Shown here one piece after another: positions 19,022 to 30,840 of a stretch of DNA of 64,000 nt. Each line of letters starts with the position of its first letter. Positions within the stretch are counted from its first letter, which is position 1. A model generated the notes under the pieces. It was given only the letters and a program-made list of their open reading frames with translations, was not told the origin of the DNA and ran no database searches. Source of the stretch: Acidimicrobiales bacterium (GTDB taxonomy: Bacteria; Actinomycetota; Acidimicrobiia; Acidimicrobiales; JACCXE01). Made by a program: the position numbers and the translations under genes. The stretch is from assembly GCA_035546775.1 (NCBI GenBank), contig DASZWD010000058.1:1-64000 (forward strand), written 5' to 3'.

Positions 19022-19912
19022 CTACAGCACCAGCGAAAACTCATCGGCCGGGTCGACGGTGAAGCCCAGCCGCACGAGGAATCCCGCGATCGTCGCGCCG
19101 CGCGCGGCGCGCACTTCGGTCGCCTGGTGGTCGCGGGCGGCGTCGACGAAGGCGCGCGCCAGCTGGGCGCCGATGCCGGTCCCCCGCGTCTCGGCGATGA
19201 CGACGAGCTCGTCGAGCCAGGCGACGCCGTCGCGGGCGTAGTGGCCGTGTGCCAGTCCGAGAACACGGCCGTCGACCAACGCCTCGACCGACAGCGACCG
19301 GTAGCGACCCATCGTCGCGCCGGCGTGGGTCGGGTAGCGCGTCACCGCGAACGACACCGGCGACGCGCCGATTGTGCGCGTGGTGGGCGACTCCCCCAGC
19401 GGTGCGTCGGCGATCGGGCGCCACACCTTGTCGTCGTCGTCCTGCTCGAGGATCGTCACGGCGTCGAAGCGCACCGGCTCGATGAAGTGGTCGATCGAGG
19501 CCTGGGCGCCGCGGATCACGTCGTCACCGGCGTCGTCGTGCAGCGTGACGTGTGGGACGAAGGGATGGGTGAGTTCCTGCGCGAACGGACCGGCGTCGAG
19601 GGCGTCACGCAGCGCCACGATGCCAGCGAGTCCCGGTCCCGAGACGCGCAAGTACAGCACCGGGGTGACGGGATAGAACGTCTCGAGCGGTCCGACCACG
19701 ACGTCGAGGGGCGCCACGTCGGCGGCCGCGGCGCGCGCCAGCGCGACGGCGTCGTCGATGTCTTCCTCGTGCACGTTCGTCGGTGGCACGAGGGTGACGT
19801 GGGGCGGCACCTGCCCGACGGTGGCGGTGCCGAGGGCGCGGCGGATCCCGTCGATCTCAGGCGCGAGATTGCGCGGAATGAGGAGGGCGACACCAAGCCG
19901 ACGGCGCGGCAC
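19022..19912 (-). CDS. 2H phosphoesterase (2'-5' RNA ligase-like) fused to GNAT acetyltransferase
   Basis: 296 aa. Residues 1 to ~165 carry two His-x-Thr motifs, QVPPHVTLVPPTN and PFVPHVTLHDD, the catalytic pair of 2H phosphoesterases (LigT/CPDase-like). Residues ~185-296 form a GNAT domain with VSVEALVDGR-like strands and the acetyl-CoA loop AETRGTGIGAQLARAFVDAA. The domains are joined by an Asp-rich linker. No stop or frame change separates them, so this is a true fusion. It sits directly after atpC on the same strand (13 bp). A role in RNA end or cyclic-nucleotide metabolism together with acylation is inferred; substrates unknown. Confidence 0.8.
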   Translation of the reverse strand: MPRRRLGVALLIPRNLAPEIDGIRRALGTATVGQVPPHVTLVPPTNVHEEDIDDAVALARAAAADVAPLDVVVGPLETFYPVTPVLYLRVSGPGLAGIVALRDALDAGPFAQELTHPFVPHVTLHDDAGDDVIRGAQASIDHFIEPVRFDAVTILEQDDDDKVWRPIADAPLGESPTTRTIGASPVSFAVTRYPTHAGATMGRYRSLSVEALVDGRVLGLAHGHYARDGVAWLDELVVIAETRGTGIGAQLARAFVDAARDHQATEVRAARGATIAGFLVRLGFTVDPADEFSLVL

Positions 19913-19925
19913 GGTGCGAAGTTAG

Positions 19926-20318
19926 CTACTTACCGAGCGAGGCGAGTTCGATGCGCACTTCGGCGCGGCGCAACGCGGCTTCGGCTTCGCCATCGTGGCC
20001 CGCGCGCATCTTCGCCTCGGCCGCTTCCTTGGCGCGACGGGCGCGCTCGACGTCGATGTGGTCGACGAGTTCGGCGACGTCCGACAGGATGATCACGTGG
20101 TTGTCGCGCACCTCGACGAAGCCACCGTGCACCGCGATGTGCTCGGTGCCGCCACCGGTCAGGTTGACCTTCACGATGCCGATGCCGAGCGTGCCGATGA
20201 AGGGCGCGTGGCCGGTGAGGAAGGCGATGTCGCCTCCCTCGGCCCGGCACACGACCATGTCGGCTTCACCCGAGAACAGAATGCGCTCGGGCGAGACGAC
20301 CTCGACCTGCATCGACAC
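19926..20318 (-). CDS. atpC: F1-ATP synthase epsilon subunit
   Basis: 130 aa. Central-stalk subunit that couples c-ring rotation and can inhibit ATP hydrolysis. The N-terminal beta-sandwich has VEVVSPERILFSGEADMVV and GGDIAFLTGHAPFIGTLGIG. A two-helix C terminus (VERARRAKEAAEAKM ... EAALRRAEVRIELASL) is present, so the inhibitory arm is retained. It starts 2 bp after the atpD stop and is the last gene of the operon. Confidence 0.95.
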   Translation of the reverse strand: MSMQVEVVSPERILFSGEADMVVCRAEGGDIAFLTGHAPFIGTLGIGIVKVNLTGGGTEHIAVHGGFVEVRDNHVIILSDVAELVDHIDVERARRAKEAAEAKMRAGHDGEAEAALRRAEVRIELASLGK

Positions 20319-20320
20319 CT

Positions 20321-22730
<2,410 letters not shown>

Positions 22731-22734
22731 TGCC

Positions 22735-24261
22735 TTACTCCGCCGCGGTGACCGACGGCACGAAGCGACCCTTGAAGTCTTCGACCGCCTTTTTGATGTC
22801 GTCTTCGGGGTAGTCGCCGCCCTTGATGGCGTCGAGGATGGCGCCGCCGCGGGCGCGCACGTCGGCGAGCAGTTCGGTCTCGAAGCGACGGACGTCGGCG
22901 ACGTCGAGGTCGTCGAGATAGCCGTTGGTACCGGCGTAGATCGAGATGACCTGCTCCTGCACCGGCATGGGCTGGCCGTTGGTCTGCTTCAGCAACTCGA
23001 CGAGGCGACGGCCGCGGTCGATCAGCTGCTGGCTGGCCTTGTCCAACTCGGCGCCGAAGCCGGCGAAAGCTTCGAGCTCACGGAAGTTGGCGAGGTCGAG
23101 CTTGAGACCACCGGCGACCGACTTCATCGCCTTGATCTGCGCCGATCCGCCGACTCGGGACACCGAGGTGCCCACGTTCATCGCCGGGCGCACGCCCGAG
23201 TTGAACAGGTCGAGGTCCAAGAAGATCTGGCCGTCGGTGATCGAGATCACGTTGGTCGGGATGTAGGCCGAGATGTCGCCGGCCTTGGTCTCGATGACGG
23301 GCAGGGCCGTGAGCGAACCGCCGCCGAGTTCCTTGGACAGGCGGGCCGCACGCTCGAGCAGGCGGCTGTGGAGGTAGAAGACGTCGCCCGGGTACGCCTC
23401 GCGGCCCGGCGGGCGGCGCAGCAGCAGCGACATGGCGCGGTAGGCCTCGGCCTGCTTGGACAGGTCGTCGTAGACGATGAGCGCCGACTCGCCGTTCTCC
23501 ATCCAGTGCTGGCCCATGGCGCAGCCCGAGTACGGAGCGAGGTACTTGAACGGGGGCGGGTCCGACGCCGAAGCGTTGACCACGACGGTGTACTCCATGG
23601 CGCCGGCGGCTTCGAGGGTGGCGACGAGCTCGGCGACGGTGGAGGCCTTCTGGCCCACGCCGACGTAGATGCACTTCACGCCGAGACCCTTCTGGTTGAT
23701 GATCGTGTCGACGGCGACGGAGGTCTTGCCCGTCTTGCGGTCGCCGATGATCAGCTCGCGCTGGCCACGGCCGATCGGCGTCATGGCGTCGATGACCTTG
23801 ATGCCGGTCTGCAGTGCCTGCTTCACCGGCTGGCGGTCGACGACGCCGGGCGCCTGGATCTCGACGCGGCGGATGATGTCCTGTGGGATCGGGCCCTTGC
23901 CGTCGAGCGGGTTGCCGAGCGGGTCGACGACGCGGCCGAGCAGGCCGTCGCCGACGGCGATCTCGAGGATGCGGCCGGTGGCCTTGACGACCTGGCCTTC
24001 CTCGATGTGCTGCGCGTCACCGAGGATGACGGCACCGATCGACTCTTCGTCGAGGTTGAGGGCGATGCCCATGACGCCGCCCTCGAACTCGAGCAGCTCG
24101 TTGACGCCGGCCGACGGGAGGCCGCCGACGCGGGCGATGCCGTCGCCGACCTCGACGACGCGGCCGACCTGGGCCGCCGCCGTCTGGGGCGTGTAGCCCT
24201 CGAGGCGCTTGCGCAGCGCGGCCGCGATGTCGTCGGATTCGATGTTGAACGAAAGGGACAC
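22735..24261 (-). CDS. atpA: F1-ATP synthase alpha subunit
   Basis: 508 aa non-catalytic nucleotide-binding subunit. Walker A-like [20 protein letters not shown], the [20 protein letters not shown] segment and the arginine-finger region [20 protein letters not shown] are visible. N terminus [20 protein letters not shown] is standard. It starts 3 bp after atpH. Nothing is missing. Confidence 0.97.
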   Translation of the reverse strand: MSLSFNIESDDIAAALRKRLEGYTPQTAAAQVGRVVEVGDGIARVGGLPSAGVNELLEFEGGVMGIALNLDEESIGAVILGDAQHIEEGQVVKATGRILEIAVGDGLLGRVVDPLGNPLDGKGPIPQDIIRRVEIQAPGVVDRQPVKQALQTGIKVIDAMTPIGRGQRELIIGDRKTGKTSVAVDTIINQKGLGVKCIYVGVGQKASTVAELVATLEAAGAMEYTVVVNASASDPPPFKYLAPYSGCAMGQHWMENGESALIVYDDLSKQAEAYRAMSLLLRRPPGREAYPGDVFYLHSRLLERAARLSKELGGGSLTALPVIETKAGDISAYIPTNVISITDGQIFLDLDLFNSGVRPAMNVGTSVSRVGGSAQIKAMKSVAGGLKLDLANFRELEAFAGFGAELDKASQQLIDRGRRLVELLKQTNGQPMPVQEQVISIYAGTNGYLDDLDVADVRRFETELLADVRARGGAILDAIKGGDYPEDDIKKAVEDFKGRFVPSVTAAE

Positions 24262-24264
24262 GGA

Positions 24265-24789
24265 CTACACGCTTTCCTTGAGTTGATCGAGACGGCGACG
24301 CACGGTGCCGTCGATGACCGTGTCGCCCACCTGGGCGACGATGCCGCCGAGCACGGTCGGGTCGACCGTGACCTTGACGGTGATCTTCTTGCCGGTCTCT
24401 TTACCGAGCGCCGCGGCGAGACGCGCCTTCTGGTCGTCGTCGAGCGGCGTGGCCGAGCGAACCTCGGCAACCGCCTCGGCCCGCGAGTCGGCGGCCTTGG
24501 CGATGAAGGCGTCGATGATCGCCGGGAGTTCACGACCGCGGCCAGCTCCCACCACAAAGCTGACCAGCGACGTCGTGACGGGGTGAGCACGCGAGCCGAG
24601 GAGATCCTCGACGATGCCCTGCCGCAGATCGGCGGGGATCGCTTGGTCGGTCAGCGTCGTACGCAACGCGTCGTTGGACTCGAGCGTGCGCGCCACGGCG
24701 TGCAACTCGTCCTCGACGGCCGCGACTGCATCTTCGGCGTTGGCGACCGCGTAGAACGCGTCCGCGTAACCCTCAGCTCGTGCACTCAT
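24265..24789 (-). CDS. atpH: F1-ATP synthase delta subunit
   Basis: 174 aa. Peripheral-stalk cap joining F1 to the b dimer. N-terminal helical domain GYADAFYAVANAEDAVAAVE and the C-terminal signature KVTVDPTVLGGIVAQVGDTV followed by IDGTVRRRLDQL are typical. The ATG at 24789 shares one base with the atpF stop (TAATG), so translation is probably coupled. Unlike Mycobacterium, delta is not fused to a second b subunit. Confidence 0.94.
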   Translation of the reverse strand: MSARAEGYADAFYAVANAEDAVAAVEDELHAVARTLESNDALRTTLTDQAIPADLRQGIVEDLLGSRAHPVTTSLVSFVVGAGRGRELPAIIDAFIAKAADSRAEAVAEVRSATPLDDDQKARLAAALGKETGKKITVKVTVDPTVLGGIVAQVGDTVIDGTVRRRLDQLKESV

Positions 24790-25436
24790 TAGGAATTCCC
24801 GAGGTTGTTGATGTAGTTGTCGATCAGCTGGCGGTTGGTGGCGTCGTCGAGACTGCGCTCGACCACCTTCTCCGCCAGGGCAATGGTGAGGTCGCCGACC
24901 TGCGCCTGCAGTTCCTGGATGGCGCGGGCCTTGCCGGCTTCGACGTCCTCGCGGCCCTTGGCCTTGACCTCGTTGGCCTCGGCTTCGGCGCGGGCGATGA
25001 TGTCGGCGCGGACGGCTTCGGCCGCCGTGCGGGCTTCGTCGACGATGCGCGCCGCTTCGGCCTTGGCATCGGCCACCGACGCCTGGTACTGCGCCAGGGT
25101 CGAGGCGGCCTCGGCCTTGAGACGGTCGGCCTCGTCGATCTCGCCACGAATGCGTTCCGTGCGGTCGTTCATGCCCTTCTTGATCGCGGGGAACGCGAGC
25201 TTGCTGAGCACGGCCAACACCACGAGGAACGCACCGCCGCCCCACAGCAACTCGTTGGTGTCAGGCAGCAACGGGTTGGGCGACTTCTGGCAGTCGTCGA
25301 CGGACTTGCCGTCTTCGAGCAGCTTGATGCAGTGCTCTTCGGGCTCACCGGCGGGCTTGGCCGAGGCCGGGTGGGCGACGACGAGCAGCGATCCGGCCGC
25401 GATGCCCACAGCTGCGAGCAGGTGACGAATGCGCAT
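24789..25436 (-). CDS. atpF: Fo-ATP synthase b subunit with N-terminal signal-like extension
   Basis: 215 aa. Residues ~62-85 form the membrane anchor (LLWGGGAFLVVLAVLSKLAF), followed by a long charged coiled coil of about 120 residues (AEAEANEVKAKGREDVEAGK). In front lies an extra ~60 residues that read as a cleavable signal peptide (HLLAAVGIAAGSLLVVAHPA, then SA-KP) plus a short outside loop with two Cys (EEHCIKLLEDGKSVDDCQ). Normal b subunits start directly with the anchor helix. It lies between atpE and atpH. Confidence 0.93.
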   Translation of the reverse strand: MRIRHLLAAVGIAAGSLLVVAHPASAKPAGEPEEHCIKLLEDGKSVDDCQKSPNPLLPDTNELLWGGGAFLVVLAVLSKLAFPAIKKGMNDRTERIRGEIDEADRLKAEAASTLAQYQASVADAKAEAARIVDEARTAAEAVRADIIARAEAEANEVKAKGREDVEAGKARAIQELQAQVGDLTIALAEKVVERSLDDATNRQLIDNYINNLGNS

Positions 25437-25450
25437 GTGCGTATCTCCTC

Positions 25451-25762
<312 letters not shown>

Positions 25763-26539
25763 TTAGTGGTGGTCGGGAACAGTCATGGCCAGGCCGGTGA
25801 AGACCGCGGCGAGGATGGTGAAGATGTAGGCCTGCAGGAAGGCCACGAGGATCTCGAAGCCCGTCAGCGCCGCCAGCAGGGCGAAGGGCAGGACCGCGCC
25901 GGCCTTCGACAGCCCGCCGAGGGCGTGCGACTCGAAGAGGCCGGCGGCGAGAGCGCCGAAGCTCACGAGGATCAAGTGGCCGGCGAAGAGGTTGGCGAAG
26001 AGTCGGACCATGAGGGCGAAGGGCCGCACGATGAGGTCCGAGATGAGGTTGATCGGCGTGAGGATGATGTAGATCGGCTTGGGGACGCCGGGGGGGAACA
26101 TGATGTGCTTGAAGTAGCCCCACAGGCCCTGACGGGCGATGCCCATGATGTTGTAGATGAACCACACGAGCACGGCCATGAACATCGGCAGGGCGATGCG
26201 GGCGTTCGGCGGCATCTGGGCCAGCGGCAGGACCTCGAAGAGGTTCAGGGCGAAGATGAACGAGAAGACCGTCAGCAGGAACGGGGCGAAGGGCAGGCCG
26301 TCGGGACCCATCGTCTGCAGGATGATGCCGCTCTCGATGAAGTCGACGGCCATCTCGGCGACGTTTTGCACACCGCGAGGCACGAGCTCGCCCTTGCGGC
26401 CCGCCATGTAGAACACGATCACGCCGATCGCCGCGATCAGCATGAGGATCACGACCTTGTTGATCGCGAAGGCACCGTGGCCCCAGATGGCGGGCCAGTT
26501 GAAGAGTTCTGCTGTAGGCGGAACGTCCAACGCAAACAT
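25763..26539 (-). CDS. atpB: Fo-ATP synthase a subunit
   Basis: 258 aa with five to six membrane helices. The essential stator Arg lies in ALMVRLFANLFAGHLILVSF and the last helices carry ALTGFEILVAFLQAYIFTIL. A GAGGAG ribosome site precedes the ATG, and the preceding atpI TAG directly abuts it (TAGATG). It forms the proton half-channels next to the c-ring. Confidence 0.96.
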   Translation of the reverse strand: MFALDVPPTAELFNWPAIWGHGAFAINKVVILMLIAAIGVIVFYMAGRKGELVPRGVQNVAEMAVDFIESGIILQTMGPDGLPFAPFLLTVFSFIFALNLFEVLPLAQMPPNARIALPMFMAVLVWFIYNIMGIARQGLWGYFKHIMFPPGVPKPIYIILTPINLISDLIVRPFALMVRLFANLFAGHLILVSFGALAAGLFESHALGGLSKAGAVLPFALLAALTGFEILVAFLQAYIFTILAAVFTGLAMTVPDHH

Positions 26540-26956
26540 CTATGCGTCTCCTCTACGAGGCTTGAGGCCCGGATAGGCCAGGGACAACGAGACGTAACGG
26601 GTCTCCCAAAACAGGAGGCCGAGGTGCGTCACGACGATGGCGACACCGAAGGGCACCTTGCTGATCCAGCTGATGTGGCCGGCGATGGTGATGGCGGCCA
26701 GCACCATCAGCATGCGGACGACGAAGCCGCCCAGCACGAACATCATGATGAAGGACTGCGGCAGCGTCGTGGACTTGCGCACGACCGCCGCCGACGCGGC
26801 GAAGTTGATCAACACGACGACAAGCGCGGCGAGCACCGAGATGGCGCCGTGAAGGCCCCAGCCGATGGCGCCGAGAGCGACGAGCACGGGGCTCGCCAGC
26901 AGGCCGCGGCGGGCCATGTCCACCACGATGTCGCGCTGCGGGTTGACCGTCGTCAC
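26540..26956 (-). CDS. atpI: AtpI-like ATP synthase assembly/accessory membrane protein
   Basis: 138 aa with four predicted membrane helices (SPVLVALGAIGWGLHGAISV, VVLINFAASAAVV, FIMMFVLGGFVVRMLMVLAA, FGVAIVVTHLGLLFW). Matches the small 'subunit I' proteins encoded ahead of atpB, thought to help c-ring assembly or Mg2+ supply. The GTG at 26956 overlaps the TGA of the preceding atpZ-like gene (GTGA); another GTG 9 bp upstream is possible. Confidence 0.8.
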   Translation of the reverse strand: MTTVNPQRDIVVDMARRGLLASPVLVALGAIGWGLHGAISVLAALVVVLINFAASAAVVRKSTTLPQSFIMMFVLGGFVVRMLMVLAAITIAGHISWISKVPFGVAIVVTHLGLLFWETRYVSLSLAYPGLKPRRGDA

Positions 26957-27261
26957 TTCGTCCACGGCTTGCCCTCCTCCCGCTTGCGCATCTCCGCCTG
27001 GTAGGCGAGGTACATCCGGTACGACTCGCTGGCGAGGCCGAGGACGCCGAACACGATGGCGAACAGCGGCTGGGTGTGGGTCCGGCCGTCGAGCAGGAAG
27101 CCGAAGAAGGCGAGGACCAGCGGCGTGACGACGAGCTGGATGGCACGCGTGCTGGCGTCGCTGAAACCTTCGTAGAGGGGGCGGTTGTCGGCACGGGGCG
27201 AGACCGTCACGGCGCTGAGGATTCGTGCTCCCCATCCCTTCCGCCGCTCTACTCGCTGCAT
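26953..27261 (-). CDS. atpZ: AtpZ/AtpI-family small membrane protein, first gene of the atp operon
   Basis: 102 aa with two membrane helices (STRAIQLVVTPLVLAFFGFL and FAIVFGVLGLASESYRMYLA) separated by LDGRTHTQP, the typical AtpZ hairpin. AtpZ/AtpI proteins form a Ca/Mg channel or assembly aid for ATP synthase. The ATG at 27261 follows a GGGGAAGG site and begins MQRVERRKGWGARILSAV; a longer frame upstream falls in the presumed promoter. Confidence 0.75.
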   Translation of the reverse strand: MQRVERRKGWGARILSAVTVSPRADNRPLYEGFSDASTRAIQLVVTPLVLAFFGFLLDGRTHTQPLFAIVFGVLGLASESYRMYLAYQAEMRKREEGKPWTK

Positions 27262-27385
27262 GCCTTCCCCTGTCCTCCAAAACTGAGGTTTTGACCTTGT
27301 GAAACTTTTCTCAATGTAAGCCAAAGCCTGCGGGCGCGCAAACTTTTCGAAACAGAAATTTTCGGGGAAGTACCGGCCGGGGAGG
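27262..27385 (-). promoter_or_regulatory. Leader/promoter region of the atp operon
   Basis: 124 bp between the wecA stop and atpZ, clearly richer in A/T than the surroundings. On the minus strand it holds AAAATTTC, a TACATT -10-like hexamer near 27315, and a small AAAAC-GTTTT hairpin just before the ribosome site. No other gap in the wecA-atpC run is long enough for the operon promoter. Confidence 0.45.
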
Positions 27386-28555
27386 CTAGTTGGCGGGCGT
27401 CTTTTCCTGCCACTGCGACGCGGGGTGGTTCGCCTTGCTCTTGTCGCGGATGCCCGGGTGGAACAGCGTGTAGAGCGCGAGGCCGAGGGCGCCAGCGGCG
27501 AAGGGCACCACCCGGTTGAGTACCTGCTTGTCGCCGGTCACGAACGTCGGGGCGAGGATGAAGCCCGACAGCAGCGCCGTCCACGCCCACAGGATGAACA
27601 CCGCGCGCCGCTGGCCGTGGCCGAGGCGCACCAGGCGGTGGTGGATGTGTTCGGCGTCGGCGCCCCCCACTCCCGATCTTCGGTACGAGCGGCGCACGAT
27701 GGAGAACGCGACGTCGAGGATCGGCACGCCGAGGATGAACAGTGGGATGAAGATCGGGGCGTAGAAGAAGTAGGTCTGTCCGCTGAACTGGTCCGCGATG
27801 CGGCCCCCGACCACCAGGGTCGACGCGGCCATCAGCACGCCGAGGAGGTAGGCGCCGCTGTCGGCCATGAACACCTTGGCCGGGTTCACGTTGTGGGGCA
27901 GGTAGCCCAGGCACAGGCCACACGCGATCACCGCCAGCAGCGGCCCCATGTTCTCGGGGGCGAGGAGGCCGCCGTCGGAGAGGCGCTGCGCGTAGATCGT
28001 GAACGCCGCCGCCGCGATGGCGACCACCCCGGCGGCGAGGCCGTCGAGGCCGTCGATGAGGTTGATCGCCTGGGTCATGCCGGCGACCCACAGCACCGTC
28101 ATGAGCGGGGCGACGTCGGGGGCGAGCACCACGAACCCTGCGAACGGGATCCGGAAGTAGAACATCGACAGGCCGAACATGTACATGACCGACGCGCCGA
28201 GCACGACGCCGGCCAGCTTCGCCGGCGGCGACAGATCTCGCAGATCGTCGATGAACTGGATGCCCACGATGATCGTGGCGCCGAGCACGACGCCGAGCGG
28301 TTCGGACGAGTCCCGGAACACGCCGCGGAAGAACGGCAGGAACCAGGCGACGAGCATCACGATCAGGAAGGCGCCGAACATGGCGACGCCGCTGGCGTTG
28401 GGCACCACGTTGGTGTGGATGTCGCGGTCGCGCAGGCCGGGTCGTTTGACGATGCCGTGCTTGGTGGCGAAGCCCCGCCACGCCCAGTTGAGCCCGTAGC
28501 TGGCGGCCGCCGAGATCGCGAGGATCAGCGAATAGGCAGTCGCCGCCGAGGTCAT
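27386..28555 (-). CDS. wecA: Undecaprenyl-phosphate GlcNAc/sugar-1-phosphate transferase (WecA/Rfe-like)
   Basis: 389 aa polytopic membrane enzyme of the MraY/WecA family, which loads a sugar-1-phosphate onto decaprenyl or undecaprenyl phosphate to start wall-polysaccharide synthesis. Motifs: QFIDDLRDLSPPAK (Mg-binding Asp pair), AINLIDGLDGLAAGVVAIAA and the cytoplasmic His motif AEHIHHRLVRLGHGQR. The HIHHRL motif favours WecA over MraY. The position ahead of the atp operon matches rfe in Mycobacterium. The start at 28555 is 11 bp from the glyA end. Confidence 0.9.
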   Translation of the reverse strand: MTSAATAYSLILAISAAASYGLNWAWRGFATKHGIVKRPGLRDRDIHTNVVPNASGVAMFGAFLIVMLVAWFLPFFRGVFRDSSEPLGVVLGATIIVGIQFIDDLRDLSPPAKLAGVVLGASVMYMFGLSMFYFRIPFAGFVVLAPDVAPLMTVLWVAGMTQAINLIDGLDGLAAGVVAIAAAAFTIYAQRLSDGGLLAPENMGPLLAVIACGLCLGYLPHNVNPAKVFMADSGAYLLGVLMAASTLVVGGRIADQFSGQTYFFYAPIFIPLFILGVPILDVAFSIVRRSYRRSGVGGADAEHIHHRLVRLGHGQRRAVFILWAWTALLSGFILAPTFVTGDKQVLNRVVPFAAGALGLALYTLFHPGIRDKSKANHPASQWQEKTPAN

Positions 28556-28565
28556 CGGCGCGACG

Positions 28566-29810
28566 CTACTTAGAGGGGTAGGGCGGGAACTTGGCGCACA
28601 GTTCGTTGACTCCCTTGCGCACGGTGGCGAGCGTGTCGGCTTCGTCCCGGCCGCGCAGGGCCTCGCCGATGAGCCGGGCGATGACCGGCATCTCGGACTC
28701 GGTCATGCCGGTGGTCGTGACCGCCGCGGTGCCGATACGCAAGCCGCTGGTGACGAAGGGCGACCGCGGGTCGTCGGGGATCGTGTTCTTGTTGAGCGTG
28801 ATGCCGGCGTTGTCGAGCGTTTCCTGGGCGATCTTGCCGGTCAATTCTTCGTCGAAGGTGCGCAGGTCGACGAGCATGAGGTGGTTGTCGGTGCCGCCGC
28901 TGACGATGCGGAACCCCTCCCCCGCCAGCGCCTCGGCCAGGGCGCGGGCGTTGCGCACGATCTGCTCGGCGTAGGCCGTGAACTCGGGCTGGCTCGCCTC
29001 GTGGAACGCCACGGCCTTCGCCGCGATCACGTGCTCGAGGGGACCGCCCTGGAGGCCGGGGAACACGGCGGAGTCGATTTTCTTGCCGATCTCGGGGGTG
29101 GCGCTGAGGATGCAGCCGCCGCGGGGGCCGCGCAGCGTCTTGTGCGTCGTGAAGGTGACGACGTCGGCGTAGGGCATCGGGTTCGGGTGCGCGCCGCCGA
29201 CGATGAGCCCGGCGATATGGGCGGCGTCGAACATGAACAGCGCACCGACCGAATCGGCGATCTTGCGCAGCGGTTCGGGTTCGATGATGCGGCTGTAGGC
29301 CGTCGCCCCGGCCACGATCATCTTCGGGCGGTGCTCCTCGGCCAGCGACGCGATCTGGTCGTAGTCGAGGCGCTCGTCGGACGGGCTGAGGCCGTAGGGG
29401 ACGAAGTTGTACAGCCGGCCCGAGATGTTGACGTCCTTGCCGTGGGTGAGGTGGCCACCGTGGTCGAGGCTGAGGCCGAGCACGGTGTCGCCGGGCTGCA
29501 ACAGCGCCAGGTACACGGCCACGTTGGCGTTGGCGCCGGAGTGAGGCTGCACGTTGGCGTGGACGGCGGCGTCGCCGAACAGCGCCTTGATGCGCTCGAT
29601 GGCGAGGGCTTCGACCTCGTCGACGACCTGGTTGCCGCCGTAGTAGCGCTTGCCGGGATACCCCTCGGAGTACTTGTTGGTGAGGACCGATCCCGTCGCC
29701 GCCATCACCGCCTCCGAGGCGAAGTTCTCCGACGCGATCAGCTGGAGCGTCGTCATCTGACGCTCCTTCTCGCGGGCGATGAGGTCGAATACGGCGTCGT
29801 CGTTTTGCAT
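28566..29810 (-). CDS. glyA: Serine hydroxymethyltransferase
   Basis: 414 aa PLP enzyme that interconverts serine and glycine with tetrahydrofolate. Visible are [38 protein letters not shown], the PLP lysine in [16 protein letters not shown] and the C-terminal [15 protein letters not shown]. The ATG at 29810 overlaps the rpiB stop as ATGA. A longer frame upstream (to 30209) is a shadow of rpiB. Confidence 0.97.
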   Translation of the reverse strand: MQNDDAVFDLIAREKERQMTTLQLIASENFASEAVMAATGSVLTNKYSEGYPGKRYYGGNQVVDEVEALAIERIKALFGDAAVHANVQPHSGANANVAVYLALLQPGDTVLGLSLDHGGHLTHGKDVNISGRLYNFVPYGLSPSDERLDYDQIASLAEEHRPKMIVAGATAYSRIIEPEPLRKIADSVGALFMFDAAHIAGLIVGGAHPNPMPYADVVTFTTHKTLRGPRGGCILSATPEIGKKIDSAVFPGLQGGPLEHVIAAKAVAFHEASQPEFTAYAEQIVRNARALAEALAGEGFRIVSGGTDNHLMLVDLRTFDEELTGKIAQETLDNAGITLNKNTIPDDPRSPFVTSGLRIGTAAVTTTGMTESEMPVIARLIGEALRGRDEADTLATVRKGVNELCAKFPPYPSK

Positions 29811-30253
29811 CAGTTCTCGTTTTCGATGTCGGCGATTTGCTGGAGGCGGGCGACGTGGCGGCCGCCTTCGAACTCGGTGGTCAGCCACACGGCGAGGATC
29901 TCCTCGGCCAGGCCGGGCGCCACGATGCGCCCGCCCATCGACAGCACGTTGGCGTCGTTGTGGAGGCGACTCATCTTGGCGGTGTAGAGGTCGTTGCACA
30001 GGGCGGCCCGCACGCCTCTGACCTTGTTGGCGGCGATCTGCTCGCCCTGGCCGCTGCCGCCGAGCACGATGCCGCGGTCGGCGTCGCCGCGGGCGACAGC
30101 GCGGCCCACCGCGGCGCAGATCGGCGGGTAGTCCACCGAGTCCGCGCTGAACGTTCCGATGTCGTCCACGTCGTGGCCGGCCGCGTGCAGCGCGGCGACG
30201 AGATGGCACTTGAGGTCGAAGCCGGCGTGGTCCGAACCGATGGTGATCTTCAT
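29810..30253 (-). CDS. rpiB: Ribose-5-phosphate isomerase B
   Basis: 147 aa. Interconverts ribulose-5-P and ribose-5-P in the pentose phosphate route. N terminus [20 protein letters not shown], the [20 protein letters not shown] loop (Ser where LacA/RpiB usually have Cys or Thr), [20 protein letters not shown] and [10 protein letters not shown] are typical. Start ATG 30253 overlaps the phosphatase stop; the end overlaps glyA. Confidence 0.93.
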   Translation of the reverse strand: MKITIGSDHAGFDLKCHLVAALHAAGHDVDDIGTFSADSVDYPPICAAVGRAVARGDADRGIVLGGSGQGEQIAANKVRGVRAALCNDLYTAKMSRLHNDANVLSMGGRIVAPGLAEEILAVWLTTEFEGGRHVARLQQIADIENEN

Positions 30254-30804
30254 CAGGAGGCCGCCCGTCGCGCCTGGTCGCCGAGGTTCGGCAGCCACGT
30301 GGCGACGCGGGTCAAGAGGCCGTCGAGCTGCCACGCCGTTTCCTCGTAGCGGGAACGGGGCTTGCCGACGGGATCGGCGACGTCGTCGTTGGGGTCGCCC
30401 TTCACGTAGTCGGCGAGCTGGCGGCCGACGTGGAGCTCGGCGAGCGACGCGTGCGGGTTGGCTTCGATGCGGCGCGCCAGTTCGCGCAGGGTGAAGGTGC
30501 GCTCGAAGGCCGGCGACGAGGTGACGACGACCTCGCGCAGGTGCTCGCGCGCCATGCAGATGATCAGGTCAGCGCCATCCACGATGCTGCGATCGAGGCG
30601 ACGGCTGACGTGCCCCGTGATGTCGACGCCGCGGTCGGCGCACACGCTGACGGCGTGGTCCGTCGCCGGGGCGCCGCCCTGCATGATCCCGGCCGACGAC
30701 ACGTGCACGTCGAGGTCCGAGCCCTCGACGCGGTGGCGCAGGATGCCCTCGGCCATCGGCGAGCGGCACTGGTTGGCGGTGCAAACGATGAGAACGTTGA
30801 TCAG
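30253..30804 (-). CDS. Low-molecular-weight protein-tyrosine phosphatase, apparent CTG start
   Basis: 183 aa. The phosphate loop CTANQCRS fits C-x5-R-S and opens the protein ([20 protein letters not shown]); the general-acid Asp lies in [13 protein letters not shown]. The fold is a cytoplasmic arsenate-reductase/LMW-PTPase. A TAG sits in frame three codons upstream, and the only codon able to give the family N terminus is CTG at 30804. A Met start at 30756 would delete the catalytic loop and is rejected. It overlaps rpiB by 1 bp. It could act on Tyr phosphates of wall or exopolysaccharide enzymes, by family analogy only. Confidence 0.85.
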   Translation of the reverse strand: MINVLIVCTANQCRSPMAEGILRHRVEGSDLDVHVSSAGIMQGGAPATDHAVSVCADRGVDITGHVSRRLDRSIVDGADLIICMAREHLREVVVTSSPAFERTFTLRELARRIEANPHASLAELHVGRQLADYVKGDPNDDVADPVGKPRSRYEETAWQLDGLLTRVATWLPNLGDQARRAAS

Positions 30805-30840
30805 GCGATTCTACGGGGCCGTCTCGTAAGTTCTGCACCC

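Noticed and set aside
30430-30840. Plus-strand N-terminal extension of the thiolase-like gene
   Set aside because: It covers the phosphatase gene on the other strand and has no family match; the ATG at 30841 starts the conserved domain.
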